64,000 nt of DNA, taken from Moraxella haemolytica. Its GTDB lineage: Bacteria; Pseudomonadota; Gammaproteobacteria; Pseudomonadales; Moraxellaceae. The notes under the pieces are model-generated. The model did not search any database and was not told the DNA's origin. It saw only the letters and a list, made by a program, of their open reading frames with translations. Within the stretch, counting starts at the first letter, position 1. Every line of letters starts with the position of its first letter. The DNA lies in NCBI RefSeq assembly GCF_030177935.1, contig NZ_CP089974.1, positions 1,240,001 to 1,304,000 of the forward strand, read 5' to 3'. Of the stretch, positions 44,440-53,462 are shown piece by piece. The position numbers and the translations under genes are program-made.

Positions 44440-45519
44440 ATGTCATTTTTAACTCACCATACCGAAATTGATGATGTGAATATTGAAAAAATCACCCCTT
44501 TAATTACCCCCACAGAACTAAAACGCACCTACCCCCTATCAAGCCAAGCCTTTAACACCGTGCTACATGGTCGTCAGGTTATCCAAGACATCTTAGATGG
44601 TGTTGATAAACGCATTTTGGTCGTTGTTGGTCCTTGCTCCATTCACGATACCGTCGCTGCTCACGAATATGCCGACAAATTAAAAGTTCTGGCAGATGAG
44701 TTAAAAGATGAGCTGTTTATTGTCATGCGTGTATATTTTGAAAAACCTCGCACCACCACAGGCTGGAAAGGTCTTATCAATGACCCTAACATGGATGATA
44801 GTTTTGATATTGAAAAAGGGCTTGGCATGGCAAGAAAGCTCCTTTTAGAACTGAACGAAAAAGGTCTGCCTTGTGCTACCGAAGCATTAGATCCCAACAC
44901 CCCTCAATATATGCAGGATTTAATCAGTTGGTCAGCCATTGGGGCAAGAACCACCGAGAGCCAAACTCACCGTGAAATGTCCTCTGGTCTGTCCTGCCCT
45001 GTTGGCTTCAAAAATGGTACAGACGGCTCAATGACTGTTGCTGTCAATGCCATGCAAGCAGTTAAATCAGGGCATAGCTTTTTAGGCTTATCGTCAGATG
45101 GTAAGGTTTCTATCATCAAATCCAAAGGCAACCGTTACGCCCATGTTGTCTTGCGTGGTGGCAATGACCAGCCCAACTATGATAAAACGGCCATCGCCTT
45201 AGCAGAAAATGAACTTGCCAAAGGCAAAACCAACGGAAAAATCATGGTAGATGCAAGCCACGCCAACTCTGGCAAAGACCCTTACCTACAACCCATGGTT
45301 ATCCAAAACATCGCAAGCCAAATCCAAAACGGCAACAAGTCCATCATGGGACTGATGATTGAAAGCCATCTCAAAGGTGGTCGTCAAAATATCCCAGCCG
45401 ACCTAAGTCAATTAGAATATGGCAAATCAGTAACCGATGGTTGTCTAGACTGGGACGCTACCGTTGATATCTTGCGTCAGTTCGCCAAGGCAGTCAAAGA
45501 GCATTTACCAAATCGTTAA
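44440..45519 (+). CDS. 3-deoxy-7-phosphoheptulonate (DAHP) synthase, type I
   Basis: This enzyme condenses phosphoenolpyruvate with erythrose-4-phosphate, the entry reaction of the shikimate pathway. The 359-aa protein (ATG at 44440 with AAAGGTAG upstream) has the type I (AroFGH) motifs VVGPCSIHD, MRVYFEKPRTTTGWKGLINDPNMD (in parts), GARTTESQTHREMSSGLSCPVGFKNGTDG (in parts) and MVDASHANSGKD. The feedback specificity (Phe, Tyr or Trp) cannot be read safely. A longer frame starting at 44359 would include the 5' leader and is rejected. Confidence 0.93.
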   Translation: MSFLTHHTEIDDVNIEKITPLITPTELKRTYPLSSQAFNTVLHGRQVIQDILDGVDKRILVVVGPCSIHDTVAAHEYADKLKVLADELKDELFIVMRVYFEKPRTTTGWKGLINDPNMDDSFDIEKGLGMARKLLLELNEKGLPCATEALDPNTPQYMQDLISWSAIGARTTESQTHREMSSGLSCPVGFKNGTDGSMTVAVNAMQAVKSGHSFLGLSSDGKVSIIKSKGNRYAHVVLRGGNDQPNYDKTAIALAENELAKGKTNGKIMVDASHANSGKDPYLQPMVIQNIASQIQNGNKSIMGLMIESHLKGGRQNIPADLSQLEYGKSVTDGCLDWDATVDILRQFAKAVKEHLPNR

Positions 45520-45540
45520 TTGACCACAAATTTAGGTTGT

Positions 45541-45617
45541 GCCGTTCGTAGAGAACCTGTCAAATCATGATGATAAAACCATCACTCTTTCGACAAACTC
45601 AAGGCGAACGGCTTTTT
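45541..45617 (+). repeat. REP-like inverted repeat acting as terminator
   Basis: GCCGTTCG (45541-45548) pairs perfectly with CGAACGGC (45605-45612), followed by TTTTT. The right arm TTTCGACAAACTCAAGGCGAA closely follows the repeat motif TTCGACA..CTCA..GCGAACGG that is scattered through many bacterial genomes. The left arm is a degraded inverse copy. It probably ends DAHP synthase transcripts. Confidence 0.65.
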
Positions 45618-45636
45618 GATTACCCAATAATACACC

Positions 45637-46506
45637 ATGCCAAATTCACCCACCAATCCCAATCAAGGTTCATTCTTTGGCTCATTTTATATGGTCTTTG
45701 CGTGCTTGTGTTTTGCACTTATGCTTGTCTCCATTAAGATGGCAGGACAAAAATTTGCCATGCACACTTATGAACTTACCTTTTGGCGAGTACTATCTTC
45801 ATTGGTTATTTTAGGTGGTTTGTCTTGGGTTAAAGGGCAGGATTTTCGCACAGCTTATCCAAAGGAACACTTTTGGCGGTCATTGTCAGGTTTGGTTGCC
45901 CTACTGATGAATTTTTATGTGGTGCTACACCTGCCACTTGCTACTGCCAGCACCCTACAAAACACCTCTGTCATTTTTTTAGGGCTACTTTCCATCATCA
46001 TTTTAAAACAAAAGCCATCTGTTATCAGCTGGATATCGCTCATCTTAGGATTTTTGGGCGTGGTGATTTTATTAAAACCTAGCCAAGGGGGTGATATCTT
46101 TGCCATGTTTATCGGATTGACAAGCGGAGCAATTAGTGGTTATGCCTATTTACAAGTGCGAGAACTTAGCTTGCTTGGCGAACCTGCATGGCGGATTGTA
46201 TTTTATTTCTCACTTTTATCTGCCATCATCTCAGGAATATTGGCGGCATTTTTTGGTTTTACGCCCATCAGTTGGGCAAATCTACCCTATATCATCGCCA
46301 TTGGAGTGACTGCTTTGGGTGGACAGCTTCTCATGACTTATGCCTATCAAGTGGGACAAAAATTTGTCGTGGCGGTATTGGGTTATTTAGGCGTGGTGTT
46401 TTCGGTCATTTTTGGGGCGGTGTTGTTTGGTGAACGGCTTGACTGGCTAAGCCTGCTTGGGATTGCCATCATCGTCATCAGTGGTATGATTGGAACAAAA
46501 AAATAA
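45637..46506 (+). CDS. EamA-family (DMT) transporter
   Basis: An inner-membrane drug/metabolite transporter-type exporter with ten predicted helices in two EamA repeats. The first repeat includes YMVFACLCFALMLVSIKMAG and the helix ATASTLQNTSVIFLGLLSIII. The second includes GLTSGAISGYAYLQVRELSLLGEP and ends IAIIVISGMIGTKK. At 289 aa it has normal length. The substrate is unknown (amino acids or metabolites are typical). It follows the DAHP synthase terminator and probably has its own promoter near 45600. Confidence 0.88.
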   Translation: MPNSPTNPNQGSFFGSFYMVFACLCFALMLVSIKMAGQKFAMHTYELTFWRVLSSLVILGGLSWVKGQDFRTAYPKEHFWRSLSGLVALLMNFYVVLHLPLATASTLQNTSVIFLGLLSIIILKQKPSVISWISLILGFLGVVILLKPSQGGDIFAMFIGLTSGAISGYAYLQVRELSLLGEPAWRIVFYFSLLSAIISGILAAFFGFTPISWANLPYIIAIGVTALGGQLLMTYAYQVGQKFVVAVLGYLGVVFSVIFGAVLFGERLDWLSLLGIAIIVISGMIGTKK

Positions 46507-47035
46507 GATTGGTTATCAGCCCATCTCAATAATATAATGTATAATAAGCATTCAACAATCATAGATTTTTTAGTATAACTACCAATACACTTGTATTGAC
46601 TAATTTTTATGTTATAATAATGCTTTATTAATAGCAGGATTATTTCATGTAAATGGGACAACCCTGCTACATTTCACGGCTGTATTTTGCAAAAATACTA
46701 GAGTATATTAACTCCCATAGCACCATTTACATTTATTGATGGTCTGAGCAAAAATCGTACAACTGTATATGAAAAATGGTCGTCAACCGCTTAATCCCAT
46801 GGGTTTTGCTTAACTTCAATCCCACAAATCAAGTATTTAGGTGATTTTATCATCAAGCCCTGCTATGCACTTATGTTAACCAAGTGGGCTTTTACAAAAA
46901 TGTGGATCCAATCCATTTTATGGCAAATACATAAATACGATAGCAAAATAACTCTACTTCTAGTATATATCACTAATCTTGCAAGACATCAACAATCAGC
47001 CAATGGCATTTTACATTGATTTAATTGAGGTACCT
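46507..47035 (+). other. Long structured gap or leader before the OMP gene
   Basis: No gene fits this 529-nt AT-rich stretch. A promoter TTGTAT (46591-46596), a 16-nt spacer and TATAAT (46613-46618) would give a leader of about 410 nt. Inside it ATGTAAATGG (46647-46656) pairs with CCATTTACAT (46723-46732), and TAGCAGG (46632-46638) with CCTGCTA (46663-46669); these two stems interleave, so they compete or form a pseudoknot. A palindrome TATTTTGCAAAAATA lies at 46683-46697. A regulatory leader or a decayed small mobile repeat are both possible. Confidence 0.45.
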
Positions 47036-47881
47036 ATGCAAAAATTTATTATCGTATCGCTAATGACAAGTGGTTTATTATACACATCTCTAGCACACGC
47101 CAAAAAAGCAGTAGAAACCAACTTAGGTATTGAACGCTATCAAGAAACATACCGTGAATACACAAATGGTGAGCGTTTCATGCAACAGCAAGGTAGCTTG
47201 AATGCACTTAATGGGTCAATTAAGTATCGTTTTAATGAGAAAGATGCGATAAAATTAGAGGGTAGATACGCCAAAGGCAAAGTTGATTATACAGGTGGTG
47301 AAAATCCTAGCGAAGAAAATCCTGAAGGATCTCCTTATGGCTCAATACACCTAAAAGGTGCACCTCGTCTCTCTTATGACATCCGCTCACTGTATATTTA
47401 TGAAAAATCAATTCGCCCAAACTTAAGTATCATTGGTGAAGCAGGCTTAGGATATCGAGTCCTAAGAGATTTAAGCTCCCGCATAGATTCAGAGGATTAC
47501 GATAGAAAAAATAAAACTGCTTACACACAAGTAGGCTTGGGTGCAAAAATAGCTTTGGCTCACGGATTTGAATTTTTACCACGAATTGCTTACAATCAAG
47601 GTATTTATGGTCGTCAGTACTCCTTCTTAGGTGATCACGGCACCATCACACTCAAACAGCACAATGCTCGTGGTATTGAAATAGAATTACCCATCAGTAA
47701 GCAGCTTGCTAACCAAACCAAAATTAGTTACACCCCTTATTATCGTGGTTGGAATGTCCCCACTTCCAATACTTTTGAACGCATTGAAACAGGCGAAGAT
47801 GGTAGCCAAGGTATAGCAAGCTACAGCGAACCAGAAAACAAAACCAAAGAGATAGGCTTTAAACTGCAATACACATTTTAA
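47036..47881 (+). CDS. Outer-membrane beta-barrel protein, unrecognised family
   Basis: The ATG at 47036 follows TTGAGGTACCT and gives 281 aa. The signal peptide is MQKFIIVSLMTSGLLYTSLAHA with cleavage after AHA. The mature part alternates polar and hydrophobic residues in strands (LNGSIKYRF, AIKLEGRYA, YTQVGLGAKIALAHGFEFLP, TKISYTPYYRGW). It ends in KLQYTF, a terminal phenylalanine typical of BAM-assembled barrels. Around 10-12 strands seem likely. It is not a recognised porin; adhesin-like or small-barrel OMPs of the Opa/OmpW style are alternatives. Expression may be controlled by the long leader upstream. Confidence 0.7.
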   Translation: MQKFIIVSLMTSGLLYTSLAHAKKAVETNLGIERYQETYREYTNGERFMQQQGSLNALNGSIKYRFNEKDAIKLEGRYAKGKVDYTGGENPSEENPEGSPYGSIHLKGAPRLSYDIRSLYIYEKSIRPNLSIIGEAGLGYRVLRDLSSRIDSEDYDRKNKTAYTQVGLGAKIALAHGFEFLPRIAYNQGIYGRQYSFLGDHGTITLKQHNARGIEIELPISKQLANQTKISYTPYYRGWNVPTSNTFERIETGEDGSQGIASYSEPENKTKEIGFKLQYTF

Positions 47882-47947
47882 TCTACCTTAAAGCCAACTC
47901 TCAAGTTAAGCCATGTAATTTAAAAAATAAATGGCCACTCATCACCC

Positions 47948-47981
47948 CCCCTTATTGATTTCAATATCAGTAAGGGGTTTT
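47948..47981 (+). terminator. Terminator after the OMP gene
   Basis: CCCCTTATTGA (47948-47958) pairs with TCAGTAAGGGG (47967-47977) with one wobble, followed by TTTTATT. Confidence 0.85.
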
Positions 47982-48091
47982 ATTAACAAACCATAACCTA
48001 CTTATTATTCCAAAGCACCACTCACCCCAAGTACAAAAATCTCTACTTTAGATTTTGTTAGTCGCAAAAAACCAACATTGAACAAATATGC

Positions 48092-48097
48092 TATAAT
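48092..48097 (+). promoter_or_regulatory. Extended -10 box of dedA
   Basis: ATGCTATAATACGC contains TG-n-TATAAT, 34 nt before the ATG at 48132 and inside the longer frame, which supports the shorter start. Confidence 0.65.
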
Positions 48098-48131
48098 ACG
48101 CAGATTTATTTTATATTTATGGTCTTACGAC

Positions 48132-48770
48132 ATGGACATCATTTTACAACTCATTGATCTCATCGTAAATATCGATAAGCATTTGACGGTATTTTTAGCA
48201 GACTATGGCATGTGGATTTATGGGATTTTATTCTTAATTATCTTTGTTGAGACAGGTCTTGTGGTCATGCCATTTTTACCAGGTGACAGCCTACTCTTTG
48301 CAGTAGGGGCGTTAGTAGCCTTTACAGGAAAGCTCAACCCCGCCCTACTCATCGCCTTGCTATTTATCGCAGCGGTACTTGGCGATACACTAAATTATCA
48401 TATTGGAAAATATATCGGACCTAAAGTATTTGCAAAAAATTACCGCTTGATTAACAAAGACCATCTCATCGCCACTCAGACTTTTTTTGAAAAGCATGGC
48501 GGTAAAACCATTATCTTTGCCAGATTTCTGCCTTTTATTCGCACTTTTGCCCCTTTTGTGGCGGGAGCAGGCAGTATGAATTATAAGCGATTTATCAGCT
48601 ATAATATCATCGGTGGTTTTTTATGGATTGCATCTTTTGTTCTGCTTGGCTATTTTTTTGGCAATCAGCCTGTCATCAAGGATAATTTTACTTATGTGAT
48701 TTTTGGTATTATTGGATTTAGTATACTACCCATCATCATTAGTTTTTTGCGACAAAAAATAAACCCATGA
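48132..48770 (+). CDS. DedA-family membrane protein
   Basis: A DedA/SNARE-associated (VTT-domain) inner-membrane protein; the family helps flip polyprenyl phosphate or phospholipids and supports envelope homeostasis. The 212-aa protein has the signature FVETGLVVMPFLPGDSLLFAVGALVA (in parts) and the second conserved block FFEKHGGKTIIFARFLPFIRTFAPFVAGAGSMNYKRF (in parts). The acidic and arginine residues of these re-entrant loops (E, R) are intact. It is followed 18 nt later by the Smr gene. Confidence 0.93.
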   Translation: MDIILQLIDLIVNIDKHLTVFLADYGMWIYGILFLIIFVETGLVVMPFLPGDSLLFAVGALVAFTGKLNPALLIALLFIAAVLGDTLNYHIGKYIGPKVFAKNYRLINKDHLIATQTFFEKHGGKTIIFARFLPFIRTFAPFVAGAGSMNYKRFISYNIIGGFLWIASFVLLGYFFGNQPVIKDNFTYVIFGIIGFSILPIIISFLRQKINP

Positions 48771-48788
48771 CTTAAAATAGGTTAAACC

Positions 48789-49499
48789 ATGACAACATTT
48801 AAAGATTTACTCTCAAAAGATACCCAAGCTCAACTCAAAGAAATGGGTGGCAAATCCTCAACCAAACCTGAGACCGACAACAACAAAAAGCCCGCCAGTG
48901 CCACTGTCATGAGCAAAAAAGAAGTCTCTCAACAAGTTAAACGCTTTAATCATGAGAGCATTGATGAAGACAAGGTGCTATTCATGCAAGCAATGAGCGG
49001 TGTCCGCCCCTTAAAACATGAGCAGTCCATCAGCCATGCCCAAAAAACCAACCCCAAAGACCCCACCACCCTACTTCGCCGTGCCAATGCCGAAGGCGGT
49101 GAAGAGCTAGCAGGTGCTAAATTGTCCGATATGCAAGCCTTGTTAAATCCTGTGGCAGGCGAAGCGTTTTTAAGCTACAAAAACCCAACATTACAAAACA
49201 AAGTATTTGAGCAACTAAAACAAGGTAAATTACGCTGGTTTGATGCAGTTGATTTGCATGGCTCAAGCATTGATGAAGCTCGAAATGCTGTCCAGACCAT
49301 CATCGCCAACGCCCTAAAAAATGGCGAAACAGTCGTTAAAATCGTACATGGCAAGGGTACAGATGCCATCATCAAAACCTGTGTGAATGGTTGGTTACGC
49401 CAAATCCCTGATGTGATGGCGTTCGTCTCTGCTCCTGCTAATGATGGTGGTACTGGGGCAGTACTTGTACTACTAAAACGCAATAAAATCAATATGTAA
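48789..49499 (+). CDS. Smr-domain protein (SmrA/YdaL-like)
   Basis: The 236-aa protein has a disordered, charged N-terminal half (KDTQAQLKEMGGKSSTKPET) and a C-terminal Smr domain with the LDLHG-type motif AVDLHGSSIDEARNAV and the second motif VKIVHGKGTDAIIK. The final GGTGAVLVLLKR is typical. Small Smr proteins are nicking endonucleases on DNA or, in more recent work on relatives, cleave mRNA at stalled ribosomes; which applies here is not known. It is probably cotranscribed with dedA and ends in a strong terminator. Confidence 0.9.
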   Translation: MTTFKDLLSKDTQAQLKEMGGKSSTKPETDNNKKPASATVMSKKEVSQQVKRFNHESIDEDKVLFMQAMSGVRPLKHEQSISHAQKTNPKDPTTLLRRANAEGGEELAGAKLSDMQALLNPVAGEAFLSYKNPTLQNKVFEQLKQGKLRWFDAVDLHGSSIDEARNAVQTIIANALKNGETVVKIVHGKGTDAIIKTCVNGWLRQIPDVMAFVSAPANDGGTGAVLVLLKRNKINM

Positions 49500-49515
49500 T
49501 AAGTCATTCATAATA

Positions 49516-49545
49516 AAAAAACCAATCATTAAGATTGGTTTTTTT
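49516..49545. terminator. Bidirectional terminator between the Smr gene and amtB
   Basis: AAAAAACCAATC and GATTGGTTTTTT form a perfect 12-bp stem with a short ATTAA loop, serving both convergent genes. Confidence 0.92.
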
Positions 49546-49555
49546 ATTACAGTCA

Positions 49556-50836
49556 TCAATCTGCAATTTTTTCACCATGAATGGCAAGGTCAAGACCTTG
49601 ATATTCTTCTTCGGCATCTACACGCAGTCCCATGGTTTTTTTAATAATCACGCCAATAATAAATGTCATCACCGCACCATACATCAAGGTGGCAATTACC
49701 CCCTCAATCTGTAGCCAAAGTTGCTCCAACAACGGCACATTAGCGACCTCAGGATACAAGGTAGGACTTACAAAAACACCCGTTAAAATTGCACCAATGA
49801 CACCACCTATACCATGTAGCCCAAAAGCATCTAGTGCATCATCTACACCTAGGCGTTTTTTTACATAATAAATCATCACAAAACACCCCAAAGCGGTCAG
49901 CACACCGATCGCCATCGCACCAAATACATCCACAAAGCCTGCCGCAGGTGTAACCCCAACCAGACCTGCTACCGCACCAGATGCCCCTCCTAACGCAGAC
50001 GCCTTGCCACGCTTCATGTATTCTGCCATCAGCCAAGTGATTGCACCAACTGCCGCAGCTACCTGAGTGGTGATTAAAGCCATCACAGCATGACCATTAG
50101 CACCCAATGCCGAGCCTCCATTAAAGCCAAACCAACCCACCCAAATCAAACCTGTGCCAATGAGCGTCAATGTTAAGTTTGCAGGAGCAAGATTGCTTTT
50201 GCCATAATCACGGCGACTGCCCAATAAATAGGCCAACACCAGACCACCCACACCAGCATTGATATGCACCACCGTACCACCTGCAAAATCAAGTGCATCG
50301 CCGGTCAGCCACCCACCGCCCCACACCCAATAACATACAGGCACATATACCAGCAGTGTCCAAGCCCCAGCAAACACCATAAATGAGCCAAATTTAATGC
50401 GCTCAGCGAGCGAACCTGCCAAAATTGCCATGGCGATGATTGCAAATGTTAATTGAAACATAACCATTAGTAATTTTGGGATACTACCATCTAATTCCTC
50501 CAACCTAATGTTATGCAGCATCACATAATCAAGCCCACCAATAAAAGCATTCATAGAGTCTTCTGAGAATGCAAGCGAATAACCTATCACAACCCACACA
50601 ACAGAAACGACCGCTGCCGAGCCTAGACTGTGCATCATGGTAGATAAGATATTTTTCTTACGCACCATACCTGCATAAAATAATGCAAGCCCTGGAATGG
50701 TCATCATCAAAACTAAGGCGGTCGCTGTCAATACCCAAGCTGTATCACCGGTATCAAGCATAGGCTCACTCGCCATGACCACAACAGGCAACACCCCCGC
50801 AAACCCCAAGCCAAATTGGCTGATTAATTTTTTCAT
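49556..50836 (-). CDS. amtB: Ammonium transporter AmtB
   Basis: AmtB is a trimeric ammonium channel of the inner membrane. The ATG at 50836 with AAGGTGG upstream gives 426 aa beginning with a cleavable signal peptide MKKLISQFGLGFAGVLPVVV. Family blocks include DTGDTAWVLTATALVLMMTIPGLALFYAGMVR (in parts), FAGGTVVHINAGVGGLV, WVGWFGFNGGSAL and GAIGGVIGA-like DAFGLHGIGGVIGAI with a conserved twin-histidine region. It forms the usual pair with glnK, whose product blocks the channel when nitrogen is plentiful. Confidence 0.95.
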   Translation of the reverse strand: MKKLISQFGLGFAGVLPVVVMASEPMLDTGDTAWVLTATALVLMMTIPGLALFYAGMVRKKNILSTMMHSLGSAAVVSVVWVVIGYSLAFSEDSMNAFIGGLDYVMLHNIRLEELDGSIPKLLMVMFQLTFAIIAMAILAGSLAERIKFGSFMVFAGAWTLLVYVPVCYWVWGGGWLTGDALDFAGGTVVHINAGVGGLVLAYLLGSRRDYGKSNLAPANLTLTLIGTGLIWVGWFGFNGGSALGANGHAVMALITTQVAAAVGAITWLMAEYMKRGKASALGGASGAVAGLVGVTPAAGFVDVFGAMAIGVLTALGCFVMIYYVKKRLGVDDALDAFGLHGIGGVIGAILTGVFVSPTLYPEVANVPLLEQLWLQIEGVIATLMYGAVMTFIIGVIIKKTMGLRVDAEEEYQGLDLAIHGEKIAD

Positions 50837-50858
50837 TTTTACCACCTTTTGCTGATTT

Positions 50859-51206
<348 letters not shown>

Positions 51207-51421
51207 CTATGATGATACAAGTAAAACTTATAATTTAGTTGTAGTATGCCAAAAAACACTCAAAATAAAAAATGGTTTATTTTAATAAAAAAAAGACTAT
51301 TTATTATTTTTTATTATGATAATATAATATTTTCAAATATTTAAAAAATCACCAATCTATTTACAAGCATCCATAGAAATTCGTAAAATACAGCTTTTAT
51401 TCTTAATTATTTGGATAGTTT

Positions 51422-52594
51422 ATGACAGACACTCTGACCATCGGCATCGTTGCAGGTGAAATCTCAGGTGATGCACTGGGTGCAGACTTTATGCAACAAA
51501 TGAATAAACTACACCCAAACATTTGCTGGGTCGGCGTGGGTGGTCATGGCATGATACAAATGGGATTAAAGCCCATCATTGATATGGAACGCTTATCCGT
51601 CATGGGTTTGGCTGAAGTACTTAAACATTTGCCCGACTTATTTCGTGCCAAAAAAGAGATTCTTCGTGCCTTTGATAAAAATCAGATTGATATCTTTATT
51701 GGTATTGACGCACCAGACTTTAATCTAAGATTGGGCAAGACCCTAAAACCCAAAGGCGTATTCTGCGTGCAGATGGTCAGCCCAAGCATCTGGGCATGGC
51801 GTGAAAATCGCATTCACAGCATCAAGGCAGCGACCAATTTGGTATTGTGCCTATTTCCTTTTGAACTGCCTGTCTATGCCAAACATCATCACCCTGCAGT
51901 GTGCATCGGACATCCGCTAATCCATCACACACAACCCAAAAACTTCACCAAATCCACCAACACACTATGCTTGATGGCAGGTTCACGCTTAAGTGAGATT
52001 CGTGCCATTTTACCAACTTTATTGGCAAGTTTTGATGCGTTATGCCAGACTCATACGGCACTGACTGCCATTTTGCCACTTGCCAAAGATGAACATCGAG
52101 TGATGGTGCGGGCAATCATCAATGAGCAAGCACCTCATTTATCATCACGACTGACGACCTTTACTCCAAGCGACTGGCAAGATTGTAGCGAGTACGACAG
52201 TAATTACACCGCCAGTCAGTATGCCATGCAGGTGGCAAAATTAACCATTTTAGCCAGTGGTACAGCAACCCTAGAAGCACTCATGCTAAACACTCCGATG
52301 GTGGTCGTGTATAAGGTTAACGCCCTAACCTACGCCATTGCCAAACGCTTGATTAAGACCCCCTATGTTTGCCTGCCCAATATCCTAGCATTTGAACGCA
52401 CAGGCAAAAGTATCGTGCCAGAGCTAATACAAGGTAACGCCACCGCTCAAAATATCGCTCATGAAGCAAACTGCATTCTTGCCAACTCCAACGAACAAAA
52501 AAACAAACTCATCAACACAGTACAACTCATTAAACAAGCCAGTAGCCAAAACTCTGCCGATACGGTACTAAGTTACTACACCAAGAACAACTAA
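51422..52594 (+). CDS. lpxB: Lipid-A-disaccharide synthase
   Basis: LpxB joins lipid X and UDP-diacylglucosamine to form the beta-1,6 disaccharide of lipid A. The 390-aa GT19 protein begins IGIVAGEISGDALGADFM and contains GVGGHGMIQMGL, MERLSVMGLAEVLKHLP, GIDAPDFNLRLGKTLKPKG, VSPSIWAWRENR and the donor site LMAGSRLSEI followed by LASGTATLEALML. All are typical. It is followed 21 nt later by rnhB, the conserved lpxB-rnhB pair. Confidence 0.97.
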   Translation: MTDTLTIGIVAGEISGDALGADFMQQMNKLHPNICWVGVGGHGMIQMGLKPIIDMERLSVMGLAEVLKHLPDLFRAKKEILRAFDKNQIDIFIGIDAPDFNLRLGKTLKPKGVFCVQMVSPSIWAWRENRIHSIKAATNLVLCLFPFELPVYAKHHHPAVCIGHPLIHHTQPKNFTKSTNTLCLMAGSRLSEIRAILPTLLASFDALCQTHTALTAILPLAKDEHRVMVRAIINEQAPHLSSRLTTFTPSDWQDCSEYDSNYTASQYAMQVAKLTILASGTATLEALMLNTPMVVVYKVNALTYAIAKRLIKTPYVCLPNILAFERTGKSIVPELIQGNATAQNIAHEANCILANSNEQKNKLINTVQLIKQASSQNSADTVLSYYTKNN

Positions 52595-52615
52595 ATACAC
52601 CTAAGCCTAAAAACC

Positions 52616-53362
52616 ATGCAACCTTCAAAAGCACACAGTCAAAACACTCACACATTGCATTGCACAGCCATTAGCCATAAAAATCACAAGCTGACATCCG
52701 ATACCATCGTCATTGGCATTGATGAAGTTGGTCGTGGTTCGCTATTTGGGCAGATGACGGTAGGGGCGGTGATTTTAGATAATGCGTTGACAGGGGAATT
52801 TGGGCAAGTGGATTTATCAAGCACATCAATCATGCTCATTAACGACAGTAAAAAGCTATCAGAAAAAAAGCGAAATTTAGTTGTTGAACCCATAAAAAAT
52901 ACCTGCCAAAGCTATGCCATTATTGACATACCGGCATTTGTTATTGATGAGATTGACATTTATCAAGCCACTTTGCTTGGTATGCGACTTGCCATTGAGA
53001 AGTTGATTGACATCAATCACATCACATCTAGCCATGATTTAACCATCATCATAGATGGCAATGCCACACCGATACTATCCGATGGATTTGCCGAATTTCA
53101 ACCATGCATCCATACACTCATCAAAGGTGATAGCATTCACACATCCATTGCCTGTGCCAGTATTCTAGCCAAAGTACACCGTGATACAGCAATGAATGAT
53201 TTTGCCAAGATCTATCCAAACTATCAAATCAACAGGCACAAGGGTTATGCTAGCAAAGCCCACACACAAGCCATTTTTGAATATGGAATACTACCAGAAC
53301 ACAGAAAAAGTTTTAACCCCATGCGAACAATACTAGCAACTTCGCAAGGCGTGCTGCTCTAA
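52616..53362 (+). CDS. rnhB: Ribonuclease HII
   Basis: RNase HII cuts RNA in RNA-DNA hybrids and starts removal of misincorporated ribonucleotides. The 248-aa protein has the catalytic DE pair at residues 36-37 in IGIDEVGRGSLFGQMTVGAVIL (in parts), a conserved DSKKLSEKKR and IIDGN, and the last carboxylate in SIACASILAKVHRD. An N-terminal extension of about 30 residues precedes the first strand; a later start is possible. Confidence 0.95.
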   Translation: MQPSKAHSQNTHTLHCTAISHKNHKLTSDTIVIGIDEVGRGSLFGQMTVGAVILDNALTGEFGQVDLSSTSIMLINDSKKLSEKKRNLVVEPIKNTCQSYAIIDIPAFVIDEIDIYQATLLGMRLAIEKLIDINHITSSHDLTIIIDGNATPILSDGFAEFQPCIHTLIKGDSIHTSIACASILAKVHRDTAMNDFAKIYPNYQINRHKGYASKAHTQAIFEYGILPEHRKSFNPMRTILATSQGVLL

Positions 53363-53413
53363 CATAACGCCGAGCCAATCAGCCCCTAATTCTCAATACC
53401 ACCCAAAAACAAA

Positions 53414-53439
53414 CAAACCCTAAATTTGATTAGGGTTTG
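53414..53439. terminator. Bidirectional terminator between rnhB and der
   Basis: CAAACCCTAA (53414-53423) and TTAGGGTTTG (53430-53439) form a perfect 10-bp stem between the convergent genes. The flanking A- and T-rich tails are short. Confidence 0.75.
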
Positions 53440-53462
53440 CTCTTTGATGGCCAGATGGTTAA

